From positions 62,001 to 126,000 of the forward strand of contig NZ_FNAG01000004.1 in NCBI RefSeq assembly GCF_900101825.1: 64,000 nt of DNA, in the 5' to 3' direction. This DNA comes from Aquimonas voraii (lineage in GTDB: Bacteria > Pseudomonadota > Gammaproteobacteria > Xanthomonadales > Xanthomonadaceae). The first letter of the stretch is position 1. Each line of letters begins with the position of its first letter. Shown one piece after another: positions 18,261 through 26,990 of the stretch. The position numbers and the translations under genes are program-made. The notes below the pieces were generated by a model. It had not been told where the DNA came from, did no database searches, and saw only the letters and a program-made list of their open reading frames with translations.

Positions 18261-18294
18261 ACAACGCCCGGCCTTGTGCCGGGCGTTGTCGTTT
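18261..18294 (+). terminator. Intrinsic terminator of ax21
   Basis: ACAACGCCCGGC (18261-18272), loop CTTGT and GCCGGGCGTTGT (18278-18289) form a perfect 12-base stem followed by CGTTTG. Confidence 0.85.
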
Positions 18295-18320
18295 GCGGCA
18301 GCGGCAACACAGCGACGCTC

Positions 18321-18350
18321 GCATAGGGTGGGCTCCGGCCCACCTAGGGC
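18321..18350 (+). repeat. CATAGGGTGGGCC-type palindromic repeat, copy 4
   Basis: GCATAGGGTGGGCTCCGGCC followed by CACC, same orientation as copies 1 and 2. Confidence 0.75.
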
Positions 18351-18440
18351 TTCACCCGCGCCCCGGTCGGGCAGGTCATCACCGTGGTGGACCTTGAACT
18401 CCGTGGCTGTCCAACGCGCCGCAACCGGGGCAAGCGTGGG

Positions 18441-18472
18441 GGCCACGGTATGCCAGGGCCCACCCTATACGC
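18441..18472 (-). repeat. CATAGGGTGGGCC-type palindromic repeat, copy 5 (inverted)
   Basis: CCAGGGCCCACCCTATACGC is the reverse complement of the family consensus, about 100 bases from copy 4. Confidence 0.7.
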
Positions 18473-18498
18473 GTTGAAACGCAGCCCGGCGGCATTGG

Positions 18499-18527
18499 AA
18501 CGGTGGGTCAGGGCCTACCCCATGAAG
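18499..18527 (-). repeat. Degenerate CATAGGGTGGGCC-type repeat, copy 6
   Basis: CGGTGGGTCAGGGCCTACCC followed by CATG has the inverted family pattern with several substitutions. Confidence 0.55.
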
Positions 18528-18658
18528 TCTCGAAACGGTGCGGCAGGGGGGCGCCGTGCGGTATTCAAGCTGGCCTCCCGGCGCTGCATGCGTGGCCCAA
18601 TCCGCCGTCCACGTGCGCTTTCCGCGCCGCCGTCGGAAACCCTCCGACCATGGTTTGC

Positions 18659-18687
18659 TTGGCATCGGCAGCCTGAACGGCGACAAT
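18659..18687 (+). promoter_or_regulatory. Putative sigma-70 promoter of sucCD
   Basis: TTGGCA (18659-18664) and GACAAT (18682-18687) are separated by 17 bases, giving a predicted start near 18694 and a leader of about 88 bases before sucC. One mismatch in the -35 and two in the -10. Confidence 0.5.
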
Positions 18688-18781
18688 GTCGCGCTGACTC
18701 GCGCCGGTTGCCCCACGGCGCGTCGCCCCTTCCGGCGCTGAGATCCTGCGCGCCGGGCCCTCCCCCGAAGCCAGGTGCAGC

Positions 18782-19945
18782 ATGAACTTCCACGAGTATC
18801 AGGCCAAAGAGCTGTTCGCCGAATTCGGCATCGCCGTCCCCGCTGGCTATATCGCCCGCACCCCCGAAGAAGCCGTCGATGCCGCCAAGAAACTGGGCGG
18901 CGACCACTGGGTGGTGAAGGCGCAGATCCACGCCGGCGGCCGCGGCAAGGCCGGTGGCGTCAAGCTGGTCAAGACCTACGACGACGTCCGCGAAGCCGCC
19001 AAGAAGATGCTCGGCACCCGCATGGAAACCTACCAGTCGGGCGGCGTCGCCCTGCCGGTCGACACCGTGCTGATCACCGAAGCCACCGACATCGCCAAGG
19101 AGCTCTACCTCTCCGTGCTGGTGGACCGCGGCGCCAAGGCGATCACCTTCATCGCGTCCTCCGAGGGCGGCGTGGAGATCGAGAAGGTCGCGGAAGAAAC
19201 CCCCGAAGCGATCCAGACCCTGATCGTCAATTTCGTCGAAGGCGTGCAGCCCTACCACTGCCGCAAGCTCGGCTTCGCGCTGGGCCTGAACCCCAAGCAG
19301 GTCGGCCAGCTGACCAAGCTGATGTTGGGCCTGTACAAGCTGTTCAACGAGCGTGATCTGTCGCTGGTCGAGCTGAACCCGCTGGCGATCGACACCAAGG
19401 GCGACCTCGTCGCGCTCGACGGCAAGGTCAACTCGGATGACAACGCCAGCTTCCGCCAGCCCAAGCTGGTGGCGATGCGCGACATCCGCCAGGAAGACGA
19501 GACCGAGGTGCTGGCCAGCAAGTACGACCTCAACTACGTGACCATGGACGGCAACATCGCCTGCATGGTCAACGGTGCGGGCCTCGCCATGGCGACCATG
19601 GACGTGATCAAGCTGGCGGGCGGCGAGCCGGCCAACTTCCTCGACGTCGGCGGCGGCGCCACCAAGGAGCGCGTCACCGAGGCCTTCAAGCTGATCCTGT
19701 CCTCGCCCAAGGTCGAGGCGATCCTGGTGAACATCTTCGGCGGCATCGTCCGCTGCGACATGATCGCCGAGGGCATCATCGGTGCGGTCAAGGAAGTCGA
19801 CGTCAAGGTGCCGGTGATCGTGCGTCTTGAGGGCACCAACGTGGAGAAGGGCAAGGAGCTGCTGCGCAACAGCGGGCTTGCCATCACTCCGGCCGACGAC
19901 CTCAACGACGGCGCCAGCAAGGCCGTCGCCGCCATCCGCAAGTAA
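18782..19945 (+). CDS. sucC: Succinyl-CoA synthetase beta subunit (ADP-forming)
   Basis: A 387-residue ATP-grasp subunit of the TCA-cycle enzyme that interconverts succinyl-CoA and succinate with NTP formation. Diagnostic segments are [17 protein letters not shown], the nucleotide-binding [39 protein letters not shown] and [13 protein letters not shown]. Length is standard. It lies 57 bases upstream of sucD and is very likely co-transcribed with it. The CDS shows strong codon bias, as expected of a highly expressed gene. Confidence 0.98.
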   Translation: MNFHEYQAKELFAEFGIAVPAGYIARTPEEAVDAAKKLGGDHWVVKAQIHAGGRGKAGGVKLVKTYDDVREAAKKMLGTRMETYQSGGVALPVDTVLITEATDIAKELYLSVLVDRGAKAITFIASSEGGVEIEKVAEETPEAIQTLIVNFVEGVQPYHCRKLGFALGLNPKQVGQLTKLMLGLYKLFNERDLSLVELNPLAIDTKGDLVALDGKVNSDDNASFRQPKLVAMRDIRQEDETEVLASKYDLNYVTMDGNIACMVNGAGLAMATMDVIKLAGGEPANFLDVGGGATKERVTEAFKLILSSPKVEAILVNIFGGIVRCDMIAEGIIGAVKEVDVKVPVIVRLEGTNVEKGKELLRNSGLAITPADDLNDGASKAVAAIRK

Positions 19946-20002
19946 TCGCGCGCCCGCACGGCGCGCCGCGCGCCGCGGGCCACCACCAAGGATCCAAGAC
20001 CC

Positions 20003-20878
20003 ATGAGCGTTCTGGTCAATTCCAACACCAAGGTGATCGTGCAGGGCTTCACCGGCCAGCAGGGCACCTTCCACGCCCAGCAGATGCTGGACTACGGCAC
20101 CAAGGTCGTCGGCGGCGTCACCCCGGGCAAGGGCGGCAGCGAGCACATCGGCCTGCCGGTGTTCAACACCGTGCAGGAAGCGGTCGACGCCACCGGCGCC
20201 GATGCTTCGGTCATCTACGTGCCGCCGCCGTTCGCGGCCGACGCCATTCTTGAGGCGGCCGATGCCGGCATCCGCGTCATCGTCTGCATCACCGAGGGTA
20301 TCCCGGTGCTGGACATGCTGCGGGTCAAGAACGTGCTGAACGGCTACGACGACGTCGTGCTGATCGGCCCGAACTGCCCCGGCGTGATCACCCCCGGCGA
20401 GTGCAAGATCGGCATCATGCCCGGCCACATCCACAAGCCCGGCAAGGTCGGCATCGTCAGCCGCTCCGGCACCCTGACCTATGAAGCCGTCAAGCAGACC
20501 ACCGACGTGGGCCTGGGCCAGTCGACCTGCATCGGCATCGGCGGCGACCCGATCAACGGCACCAACTTCATCGATGCGCTGAAGCTGTTCCAGGACGACC
20601 CGCAGACCGAGGGCATCATCATGGTCGGCGAGATCGGCGGCAGCGCCGAGGAAGAGGCCGCCGAGTTCATCAAGAGCTATGTCACCAAGCCCGTGGTCGG
20701 CTTCATCGCCGGCGCCTCGGCCCCGGCCGGCAAGCGCATGGGCCACGCCGGTGCGATCGCCTCGGGCGGCAAGGGCACCGCGGCCGGCAAGTTCGCCGCG
20801 CTGGAAGCCGCGGGCGTCAAGACCGTGCGCAGCCCGGCCGATCTCGGCAAGGCGCTGTTCGAACTGATGAACAAGTAA
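20003..20878 (+). CDS. sucD: Succinyl-CoA synthetase alpha subunit
   Basis: A 291-residue CoA-binding subunit that carries the phosphohistidine intermediate. It starts [20 protein letters not shown], has the Rossmann CoA-binding region and [17 protein letters not shown], and the catalytic H248 in KRMGHAGAI. It forms the alpha2beta2 or alphabeta enzyme with SucC. An intrinsic terminator lies 25 bases after the stop. Confidence 0.98.
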   Translation: MSVLVNSNTKVIVQGFTGQQGTFHAQQMLDYGTKVVGGVTPGKGGSEHIGLPVFNTVQEAVDATGADASVIYVPPPFAADAILEAADAGIRVIVCITEGIPVLDMLRVKNVLNGYDDVVLIGPNCPGVITPGECKIGIMPGHIHKPGKVGIVSRSGTLTYEAVKQTTDVGLGQSTCIGIGGDPINGTNFIDALKLFQDDPQTEGIIMVGEIGGSAEEEAAEFIKSYVTKPVVGFIAGASAPAGKRMGHAGAIASGGKGTAAGKFAALEAAGVKTVRSPADLGKALFELMNK

Positions 20879-20903
20879 GCGCTGTCTGCATCGCGCTGAC
20901 GTG

Positions 20904-20934
20904 CAAAGGCCGCCTTCGGGCGGCCTTTGTCTTT
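20904..20934 (+). terminator. Intrinsic terminator of sucCD
   Basis: CAAAGGCCGCC, tetraloop TTCG and GGCGGCCTTTG form an 11-base perfect stem followed by TCTTT. Confidence 0.92.
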
Positions 20935-21046
20935 CCGGGCGGGCAGACGGGGCGTTTGGCAAGGCCCCACGATTCCGCAGATACCCGAGTGCCGGCCCTG
21001 ACGGGGACGAATCGCGGGCTCGGCCTGCCCGGCTGCCGGGTGTATC

Positions 21047-21066
21047 CTGTGCAGAATTCTGTGCAG
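21047..21066 (+). promoter_or_regulatory. Possible toxin-antitoxin operator (direct repeat)
   Basis: CTGTGCAG occurs twice, separated by AATT, 20 bases before the antitoxin ATG and next to the -10-like TATCCT (21043-21048). Type II antitoxins usually bind such sites to repress their own operon. No binding data exist, so this is inference. Confidence 0.4.
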
Positions 21067-21086
21067 CAAACCGATGGGAGCCGCAG

Positions 21087-21389
21087 ATGGGTATCACCTC
21101 CGCCGACGTCGTTCCCCTCACCCAGGCCCGTGCCAGCCTGTCCGAGCTGGCCGACCAGGCCAAGGCCGGCGCCGAGAAGATCATCACCAAGAACGGCGAG
21201 AGCTACGTCGCCCTGATTGACGCCGAGCGCCTCGACTACTACCACCGGCTGGAGCGCGAACGTATCCACCTGCTGCTGCTGGAAGACGCTCGCCGCGGCC
21301 TCGCGGACATCGAAGCCGGCCGCACCGAGCCCGCGGATATCGCGCTGGCCGCTCTGCAGGCCCGCCGCGCCGCCCCTGCTTCAGGCTGA
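21087..21389 (+). CDS. Type II antitoxin, Phd/YefM-like
   Basis: A 100-residue protein. The N-terminal part ([39 protein letters not shown]) has the Phd/YefM fold signature: a short strand, the SELADQ helix and a strand pair ending in a hydrophobic stretch. It would bind DNA and neutralise the toxin encoded 8 bases downstream through its charged C-terminal helix ([23 protein letters not shown]). The ATG at 21087 has a weak purine stretch (GGGAG) before it. The partner toxin is at 21398. Confidence 0.82.
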   Translation: MGITSADVVPLTQARASLSELADQAKAGAEKIITKNGESYVALIDAERLDYYHRLERERIHLLLLEDARRGLADIEAGRTEPADIALAALQARRAAPASG

Positions 21390-21397
21390 TCCGCGCG

Positions 21398-21784
21398 ATG
21401 GATCCGCAGGAAGCCTTGCTCTGGCGCATCGAGCTGACGGCCAGTTTCCTGGAGCGCCTGCACGCGATCGAGGCCTTTCCTGCCGAAGCCGATGCGACGG
21501 CTGCCTTCGACGTGCTGCTGATCGAGCTGCGCCAGACACTGCTGCCCAACCTCGCCCGGTTTCCACGGATCGGACGCCGCTATCTCGATCATCCGCCGCA
21601 ATCGGCGGAAGCCTTGGCGCTGCTTTCCGCGCTGAACCCCGGAGCCGCGGTCGCGCTGCGTGAATACCTCCATGGCGACTACCTGCTGCTCTACACCCTG
21701 GATACTGAGCGCCGCTGCGTCTATCTGCTGTCCATCCGCCACCACCGCCAGCTGTCCTTCGCCTTCGAGCGGCTGTGGCGATGA
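21398..21784 (+). CDS. Type II toxin, RelE/ParE superfamily
   Basis: A 128-residue protein with the RelE/ParE pattern: a long helical hairpin (FLERLHAIEAF...FDVLLIELRQTLLPNLARFPRIGRRY) followed by strands LREYLHGDYLLLYTLD and CVYLLSIRHHRQLSFAF. The late RHHRQLSF replaces the usual IRHQRE motif. It lies 8 bases after the antitoxin gene, so translation is probably coupled. Whether it cleaves mRNA on ribosomes or poisons gyrase cannot be told from sequence. Confidence 0.8.
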   Translation: MDPQEALLWRIELTASFLERLHAIEAFPAEADATAAFDVLLIELRQTLLPNLARFPRIGRRYLDHPPQSAEALALLSALNPGAAVALREYLHGDYLLLYTLDTERRCVYLLSIRHHRQLSFAFERLWR

Positions 21785-21885
21785 GTGCTCACACCGCCCT
21801 ACTGCCAACCCTGTCTGCCGCGCCACACCTTGTGATCGGGCGAAGCGCGGCGCTGCCCGCAACCTACTGAAGAACCCACGACTCC

Positions 21886-23508
21886 ATGCGCCTCGCCATC
21901 GCCCAATACGATTTCCCCGTCGGCGCCGTCGCCGCCAATGCCGCGCGCATCCTTGAGCTCATTCAGCGCGCGCGCGACGAGCTGGCGGCGGATCTCGTGG
22001 TGTTCCCCGAGCTTGCGATCTGCGGCTATCCGCCCGAGGACCTGCTGCTGCGGCCCAGCTTCGTGGAGGCCTGCGAGGCCGCCGTCGAGACGCTGATCCC
22101 GCAGGTGCAGGGCATTGCCGCGGTGGTCGGTCACCCGCAGCGCATCGACGGCGCGCTGTACAACGTCGCCAGCGTGATCGGCGAGGGGCGGCTGATCACC
22201 CGTTACCTCAAGCAACGTCTGCCGAACTACGCGGTGTTCGACGAGAAGCGCTACTTCGAGCACGCCAGTGACGACGCCGCGGGCGCCGGCGTGTTCGAGG
22301 TCGCCGGCGTGCGCGTCGGCCTGCTGATCTGCGAGGACGTCTGGCACGACGCGCCGCTGGCGGAGCGCGCGCGCCAAGGCGTGCAGCTGTGCGTGGTCAC
22401 CAATGCTTCGCCTTATGAGGCCGACAAGCTGGCCGAGCGCGCGGCGCTCTTGGCGCGTCAGTCGGCGGCGAGCGGCGTCGCCATCGCCTATGCGAATGCG
22501 GTGGGTGGGCAGGATGCAGTCGTGTTCGACGGCGCCAGCCAGCTCGCCGACGGCGACGGCAGCGTGCACGCGCCGGCGGAGAGCTTCGCCGAGCACCTGC
22601 TGCTGGCCGGCTTCGATCCGGCAAAGCGCCAGCTGGTGCCCATGATTTGGCCGCAGAACACTGAGACCTCGCGCGCCGCCCAGACCTGGGGGGCGCTGGT
22701 CCGCGGCAGTCGCGACTACGTGCGCAAGAGCGGCTTTTCGAAGGTGCTGCTGGGCCTGTCCGGCGGCATCGACTCGGCCCTGGTGCTGGCGATCGCTGTC
22801 GATGCGCTCGGTGCGGAGAACGTCAGCGCCGTGCGCCTGCCCTCGCGCTACACCTCGGAGCTCAGCCAGGACCTCGCCGCGGACCAGGCACAGCGCCAGG
22901 GCGTGCGTCTCTTGACCCTGCCGATCGAGCCGCCGTTTGCGGGCTTCTTGAGCAGCCTCGATGGCCTGCTGGACGGCCGCGATTCCGACCTCACCGAACA
23001 GAACCTGCAGTCGCGCTCGCGCGGTGCGCTACTGATGGCGCTGTCGAATCTGGAGGGCGCCCTGCTGCTCACCACCGGCAACAAGAGCGAGTACGCGGTC
23101 GGCTACGCCACCATCTACGGCGACATGTGCGGCGCCTACGCGCCGCTGCTGGACGTCTACAAGACCGAGGTCTACGCGCTGGCCGAATGGCGCAACCGCG
23201 ATGGCGAAGTGATTCCGCGCGGCGTGATCGAGCGCGCGCCATCCGCTGAGCTCAAGCCCGGCCAGGTCGACCAGGACTCGCTGCCCCCGTACGACCTGCT
23301 GGACGCCATCCTCTACCGCTTCATCGATCTGGAGCAGTCGCAGGCCGAGATCACTGCCCAGGGCTTCGAGGCCGCCACCGTCGAGCGCGTCGCCAGGCTG
23401 GTCTTCCGCAGCGAGTACAAGCGCCGCCAGGCCGCACCGGGCCCCAAGGTGTCGCGACGCGCGTTCGGACGGGAGCGGCGGTATCCGATTTGTTCGGGGT
23501 GGATGTGA
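21886..23508 (+). CDS. nadE: Glutamine-dependent NAD+ synthetase
   Basis: A 540-residue two-domain enzyme forming NAD+ from nicotinic acid adenine dinucleotide with ATP and glutamine. The N-terminal nitrilase-type glutaminase domain has Glu in VVFPELAICGYPPED, Lys in YLKQRLPNYAVFDEKRYF and the nucleophile C149 in LLICEDVW. The C-terminal synthetase has the P-loop-like LGLSGGIDSAL (S292) and TGNKSEYAVGYATIYGD. It ends with the typical KVSRRAFGRERRYPI. The ATG at 21886 begins the family N-terminus. It sits between two toxin-antitoxin modules. Confidence 0.97.
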   Translation: MRLAIAQYDFPVGAVAANAARILELIQRARDELAADLVVFPELAICGYPPEDLLLRPSFVEACEAAVETLIPQVQGIAAVVGHPQRIDGALYNVASVIGEGRLITRYLKQRLPNYAVFDEKRYFEHASDDAAGAGVFEVAGVRVGLLICEDVWHDAPLAERARQGVQLCVVTNASPYEADKLAERAALLARQSAASGVAIAYANAVGGQDAVVFDGASQLADGDGSVHAPAESFAEHLLLAGFDPAKRQLVPMIWPQNTETSRAAQTWGALVRGSRDYVRKSGFSKVLLGLSGGIDSALVLAIAVDALGAENVSAVRLPSRYTSELSQDLAADQAQRQGVRLLTLPIEPPFAGFLSSLDGLLDGRDSDLTEQNLQSRSRGALLMALSNLEGALLLTTGNKSEYAVGYATIYGDMCGAYAPLLDVYKTEVYALAEWRNRDGEVIPRGVIERAPSAELKPGQVDQDSLPPYDLLDAILYRFIDLEQSQAEITAQGFEAATVERVARLVFRSEYKRRQAAPGPKVSRRAFGRERRYPICSGWM

Positions 23509-23568
23509 GCGGCAGTGCTGCCGTTCAATGCTGCACACGCGAGATGCGCTAGACGCTGACGGTCGCTC

Positions 23569-23883
23569 TCAGCTGTAGTCGTCCTCGCGCTGATGGCGGA
23601 CGGCCAGGATCAGCACATCGTTGGCCGATTCAACCTCGAACAGCGCGACATAGCCGGTTCGCCCGAAAGGGATAATCAGTTCGCGCAGGAACGGGCTCTG
23701 TGCGGCCTTGCGACAGGTGAATGGCGAGCTCTTCAGCGTCGCGAAACCCGCATGAATCGCAGACAGAGCCTTTTCGGCCAGTGACAGATCACCGCCTCGC
23801 TCCAGCTCGCGTTCAAGTACGAAGTCGAAAAGGCGATCAAGGTCGGCTTCAGCGCCTCGGGTCAGCCTAAGCCTGAAGCTCAC
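23569..23883 (-). CDS. Type II toxin, RelE/ParE family
   Basis: A 104-residue toxin with the ParE-like sequence FRLRLTRGAEADLDRLFDFVLER, the positively charged core FTCRKAAQSPFLRELIIPFGRTGYVALFEV and the diagnostic end VLILAVRHQREDDY. The ATG overlaps the antitoxin stop by four bases (ATGA). It is on the opposite strand to nadE and converges with it. It is not closely similar to the toxin at 21398. Confidence 0.88.
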   Translation of the reverse strand: MSFRLRLTRGAEADLDRLFDFVLERELERGGDLSLAEKALSAIHAGFATLKSSPFTCRKAAQSPFLRELIIPFGRTGYVALFEVESANDVLILAVRHQREDDYS

Positions 23884-24161
23884 TTGCGGCGTTCGGGTAT
23901 GCGCTCGCGCGCAGCCTCGAGCTTGCGCTGCAGACCTGCGAGGACATCGTCGGCATCGGCGTAGTCATGCGTGCGATTTGCCTCTTCGCGCGAGCGTAGG
24001 CCACGAGCGATGAATTCGGCCTGCGTGCGCCTGCGCTCGACGCTGGCGCGCACCGAGGCCTCGACGAACTCGGACAGGCTCTCGCCTTCAGCGAGCACAG
24101 ATTCGACTTCGGCCCGAAACTCTGGCTCGACGCGGACCGAAGGGATGGTTGCCGTCTTCAT
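23880..24161 (-). CDS. Type II antitoxin, ribbon-helix-helix-like
   Basis: A 93-residue antitoxin. The N-terminus MKTATIPSVRVEPEFRAEVE fits a ribbon-helix-helix strand and the next part (LAEGESLSEFVEASVRASVERRR) the two helices. The C-terminal half is charged and likely wraps the toxin. The ATG at 24161 was chosen because the longer frame to 24332 loses protein character. A perfect 14-base inverted repeat lies 12 bases upstream. Confidence 0.85.
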   Translation of the reverse strand: MKTATIPSVRVEPEFRAEVESVLAEGESLSEFVEASVRASVERRRTQAEFIARGLRSREEANRTHDYADADDVLAGLQRKLEAARERIPERRK

Positions 24162-24172
24162 GGCCCCACGGT

Positions 24173-24186
24173 ATCGCATTTGCGAT
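24173..24186. promoter_or_regulatory. Perfect inverted repeat, likely antitoxin operator
   Basis: ATCGCA-TT-TGCGAT lies 12 bases before the antitoxin start. Its position fits autorepression of the module by the antitoxin. Inferred from symmetry and location only. Confidence 0.5.
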
Positions 24187-24294
24187 GCATGGGCCAAGCG
24201 GGGAGTCGCGCACTTCACCGTGCGCTGTGCGGCAGCTGGGCGGATCCGTGGGCTGACCGTCGGAACGCGGTACGGGTCCGGTTCTTTGCTCGAT

Positions 24295-24918
24295 CTATCC
24301 GACGCGCCGCAAGGCCGCCGCGCCGAACGCAAGCATCCCGCCAGCCAACAGCAGCAGCGCGGGCGATGCAGAAACGGGAATGGGGGTTGGGCGCGTCACG
24401 GGTGGACGCACGCCGGTGCGGATGACGGTCTCCACCAGGTTGTTCGAAGGGTCGGGATCGTCCACGACCGGCGTGAACCCGAAGGTCACGACCTGCGGTG
24501 AAGGGGATTCGGGGAAGGTCAGCAGGCCGACCATGCAGGACGTGGACTCAAGCGGCGCCAGCACACGCTCTGTCGAAATGCTGACGCCTATCGAGGAAAG
24601 CTGGCCTGGCGGGGCCACGAAATCGAGGTAACGGACGGTGCAGGGCGCGGTTTCCGGCAGCGGGATCACCGCAAAGTTCCGGAAGCCGACGTTCGGAGTA
24701 AACACTGCTGCCATGCCCGGGCTGCGTGAGCTTGGAACCGGCCCCAAGTTCGTCACGGTCAGGACCACCGTCGCCACCTCGCCGGGAGGTACCAAGGCTC
24801 CGCCGGGCAGGAAGACCTCACCGCGAAGGTCCGCGGCTGCCTGCGCTGGCGCAAACGCGCCGCCGCTCAGCAGTACAGCCGTCAGCAGGCGCCCAATCGC
24901 TTCTGCATGCGTTCTCAT
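24295..24918 (-). CDS. Secreted protein with C-terminal membrane-anchor tail
   Basis: A 207-residue exported protein. The signal peptide ends near APAQAAA. The mature region is one DUF11/CARDB-like beta-sandwich (EVATVVLTVTNLGPVPS..., DPDPSNNLVETVI), with Cys in APCTVRY and SCMVGL. The end is a Pro/Thr linker, the hydrophobic helix ASPALLLLAGGMLAFGAAAL and RRVG. This architecture resembles IPTL/PEP-CTERM sorting tails, although the exact signature is not canonical. It might be cut and sorted by an exosortase-type system, but none is encoded here. Confidence 0.65.
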   Translation of the reverse strand: MRTHAEAIGRLLTAVLLSGGAFAPAQAAADLRGEVFLPGGALVPPGEVATVVLTVTNLGPVPSSRSPGMAAVFTPNVGFRNFAVIPLPETAPCTVRYLDFVAPPGQLSSIGVSISTERVLAPLESTSCMVGLLTFPESPSPQVVTFGFTPVVDDPDPSNNLVETVIRTGVRPPVTRPTPIPVSASPALLLLAGGMLAFGAAALRRVG

Positions 24919-24996
24919 GGATGCGGATCGTCCGTCCGAGGCGGTTGGGCGACGCCGAGTCTAAGCCAGGCGCACGGGAGGGGCCCAACGCAAGAA

Positions 24997-25015
24997 GGCC
25001 GCGCAAAGCGCGGCC
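24997..25015 (-). terminator. Intrinsic terminator of bamD
   Basis: Read on the minus strand, GGCCGCGC-TTT-GCGCGGCC is followed by TTCTTG. It lies 30 bases after the bamD stop, between bamD and the secreted protein gene. Confidence 0.8.
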
Positions 25016-25046
25016 CTCCTGTTCAACACCATCGCAGGTCGAAACC

Positions 25047-25877
25047 TCAGCCGCGCGTCTCACCCATGAACGGGATCAGCTGCTTCCACTTGGCCTGTTC
25101 TCGCGGCCAGCCGCCCTGGAAGTAGGCGTGGTTCGGGTGGTTCAGCTCCAGCACGCGGCGGGCATCGGCTTCCAGCGTGGTCTGGCCGAGCTGGCGGTAG
25201 CTCTCGGCCAGCACGGCGACCGCGTCGCCGGTGAACTCCGACTGCGGATAGTTCTCGAGGATGAACTGGGCGCGGTTGATCGCACCGACATAGGCGCGGC
25301 GCTTCAGGTAGTAGGTGGCGACGTTGATCTCGTAGCGGGCCAGCTGGTTGCGCAGGAAGATCATGCGCTGGCGGGCGTCGGCGGCGTAGCGGCCGTTGGG
25401 GTAGCGCTGGATCAGCTCGGCGAAATCGTTGAAGGCCTGACGCGGCGCGCCCTGGTCGCGGCGGGTCATGTCGAGGCCGCCAATGCGCGAGAACACGCTG
25501 CGCTCGCGATCGAAGTTGATCAGACCGCGCAGGTAGTAGGCGTATTCGATGCTGGGGTGGGTCGGATAGGTGCGGATGAAGCGGCCGACCGCCGAGGTGG
25601 CTTCTTCCGACTGGCGGTTGCGGTAGTACACATAGGCCAGTTCGAGCTGCGACTGCTCGGTGTAGGGCCCGAACGGGAAGCGCGCGATCAGGCGCTTGTA
25701 GTAGCGCTCGGCCTTGGGCAGGTTGCCGCGCTCCAGCGAGTTCTTCGCCTCGGCATACAGGCCTTCGACCGGCAGCGTTTCCAGCGGATCGTCCTTGCCG
25801 AAGCGGCCACAGGCGGCGAGCAGGAGAACGAGCAGGCTGAGCAGCAGCAGGCGGGGCAGTCCGGCGGTCAGGGTCAT
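25047..25877 (-). CDS. bamD: Outer-membrane assembly lipoprotein BamD
   Basis: A 276-residue lipoprotein of the BAM complex, which inserts beta-barrel proteins into the outer membrane. The signal peptide ends in LLAACGRFG, with lipobox LAAC. Five TPR-like repeats follow, including [37 protein letters not shown] split across helices, and RAFNDFAEL-type helices. The ATG at 25877 gives the right lipoprotein signal. It is divergent from rluD, the typical arrangement in gammaproteobacteria. Confidence 0.95.
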   Translation of the reverse strand: MTLTAGLPRLLLLSLLVLLLAACGRFGKDDPLETLPVEGLYAEAKNSLERGNLPKAERYYKRLIARFPFGPYTEQSQLELAYVYYRNRQSEEATSAVGRFIRTYPTHPSIEYAYYLRGLINFDRERSVFSRIGGLDMTRRDQGAPRQAFNDFAELIQRYPNGRYAADARQRMIFLRNQLARYEINVATYYLKRRAYVGAINRAQFILENYPQSEFTGDAVAVLAESYRQLGQTTLEADARRVLELNHPNHAYFQGGWPREQAKWKQLIPFMGETRG

Positions 25878-25990
25878 GCGGAACGCGTTCCTGTTCGGGG
25901 CCAAGGCGAGTCGGGCATCATAGCAGCCCGCTTCAGGTGCGACCGAGTCTGGTCCGATACGCACGAAGCGCCCACTTAAGCGCGCAATCG

Positions 25991-26983
25991 ATGAATCCCT
26001 CCGGAATACCTGCTGAGCCCTCGATCGAGGTCCGTGAACTCGTGCTGCCGGTCGAGTCCGCCGGCCTGCGCTTCGACCAGGCCCTGGCCGAGGCCCTGCC
26101 CGAATTCTCGCGCTCGCGCCTCGCTGCCTGGATCAAGGCCGGCGATGCGCTCATCGATGGTCGCACCGCGAAACCGAAGGAGCCGGTCAACGGCGGCGAG
26201 CGGGTGCGCCTCACGGTGCGCATGGAGACGGTCGAGCACGCAGCACCGCAGGACATCGCGCTGGACATCCTCTACCAGGACGCCGACCTGCTGGTGGTCA
26301 ACAAGCCCGCTGGCCTCGTGGTGCACCCGGGCGCCGGCAACCCGGCCGGTACCCTGGTTAATGCCCTGCTGCACTTCGACGAGCGCCTGAACGCGCTGCC
26401 CCGCGCCGGCATCATCCATCGTCTGGACAAGGAGACCAGCGGTGCGCTGGTGATCGCGCGCACGCCGCAGGCCCACGCCGGGCTGGTCGAGCAGCTGGCC
26501 GCGCGCGAGGTGCATCGGCAGTACGAATGCGTGGTCTACGGCGTGCTGGTGGCCGGCGGCACGGTGGACGCGCCGCTCGACCGCCATCCGGTCGACCGTC
26601 TGCGCCGCGCCGTGGTCGAGGATGGCAAGCCGGCGGTCACCCACTACCGCGTGCGCCAGCGCTTCCGCGCGCACACCCACCTGCAGGTGAATCTCGAAAC
26701 CGGGCGCACTCACCAGATCCGCGTGCACATGGCGCATATCCGCCATCCGCTGCTGGGCGATCCGCTGTACGGCGGCGGCCTGAAGCTGCCCAAGGCGGCG
26801 TCCCCCGAATTCGTCGAGGCCCTGCGCGCCTTCAAGCGCCAGGCCTTGCACGCCGAGCGCATCGCCTTCGCGCATCCGCGCAGCGGCGAGACTGTCGACG
26901 TGGAAGCGACGCGACCGGCAGATCTGCAGGCCCTGCTGGAGGCGCTGGCGGCCGATCTGGCCGAGGCCTCGGTCAAGCGCTGA
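25991..26983 (+). CDS. rluD: 23S rRNA pseudouridine(1911/1915/1917) synthase
   Basis: A 330-residue RluA-family enzyme that isomerises uridines in helix 69 of 23S rRNA. It has an N-terminal S4 domain ([32 protein letters not shown]), then [16 protein letters not shown], the catalytic Asp in [12 protein letters not shown] and [23 protein letters not shown]. The ATG at 25991 is supported by the position of the S4 domain. pgeF starts 7 bases after its stop, a conserved pair. The divergent neighbour is bamD. Confidence 0.96.
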   Translation: MNPSGIPAEPSIEVRELVLPVESAGLRFDQALAEALPEFSRSRLAAWIKAGDALIDGRTAKPKEPVNGGERVRLTVRMETVEHAAPQDIALDILYQDADLLVVNKPAGLVVHPGAGNPAGTLVNALLHFDERLNALPRAGIIHRLDKETSGALVIARTPQAHAGLVEQLAAREVHRQYECVVYGVLVAGGTVDAPLDRHPVDRLRRAVVEDGKPAVTHYRVRQRFRAHTHLQVNLETGRTHQIRVHMAHIRHPLLGDPLYGGGLKLPKAASPEFVEALRAFKRQALHAERIAFAHPRSGETVDVEATRPADLQALLEALAADLAEASVKR

Positions 26984-26990
26984 GGCGGGC

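Larger units (their letters stand above)
18237..18781. other. Intergenic region ax21-sucC with repeats
   Basis: This 545-base gap has no gene. It holds the ax21 terminator, three copies of the CATAGGGTGGGCC repeat (one direct, two inverted) and a promoter-like sequence before sucC. Confidence 0.6.
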
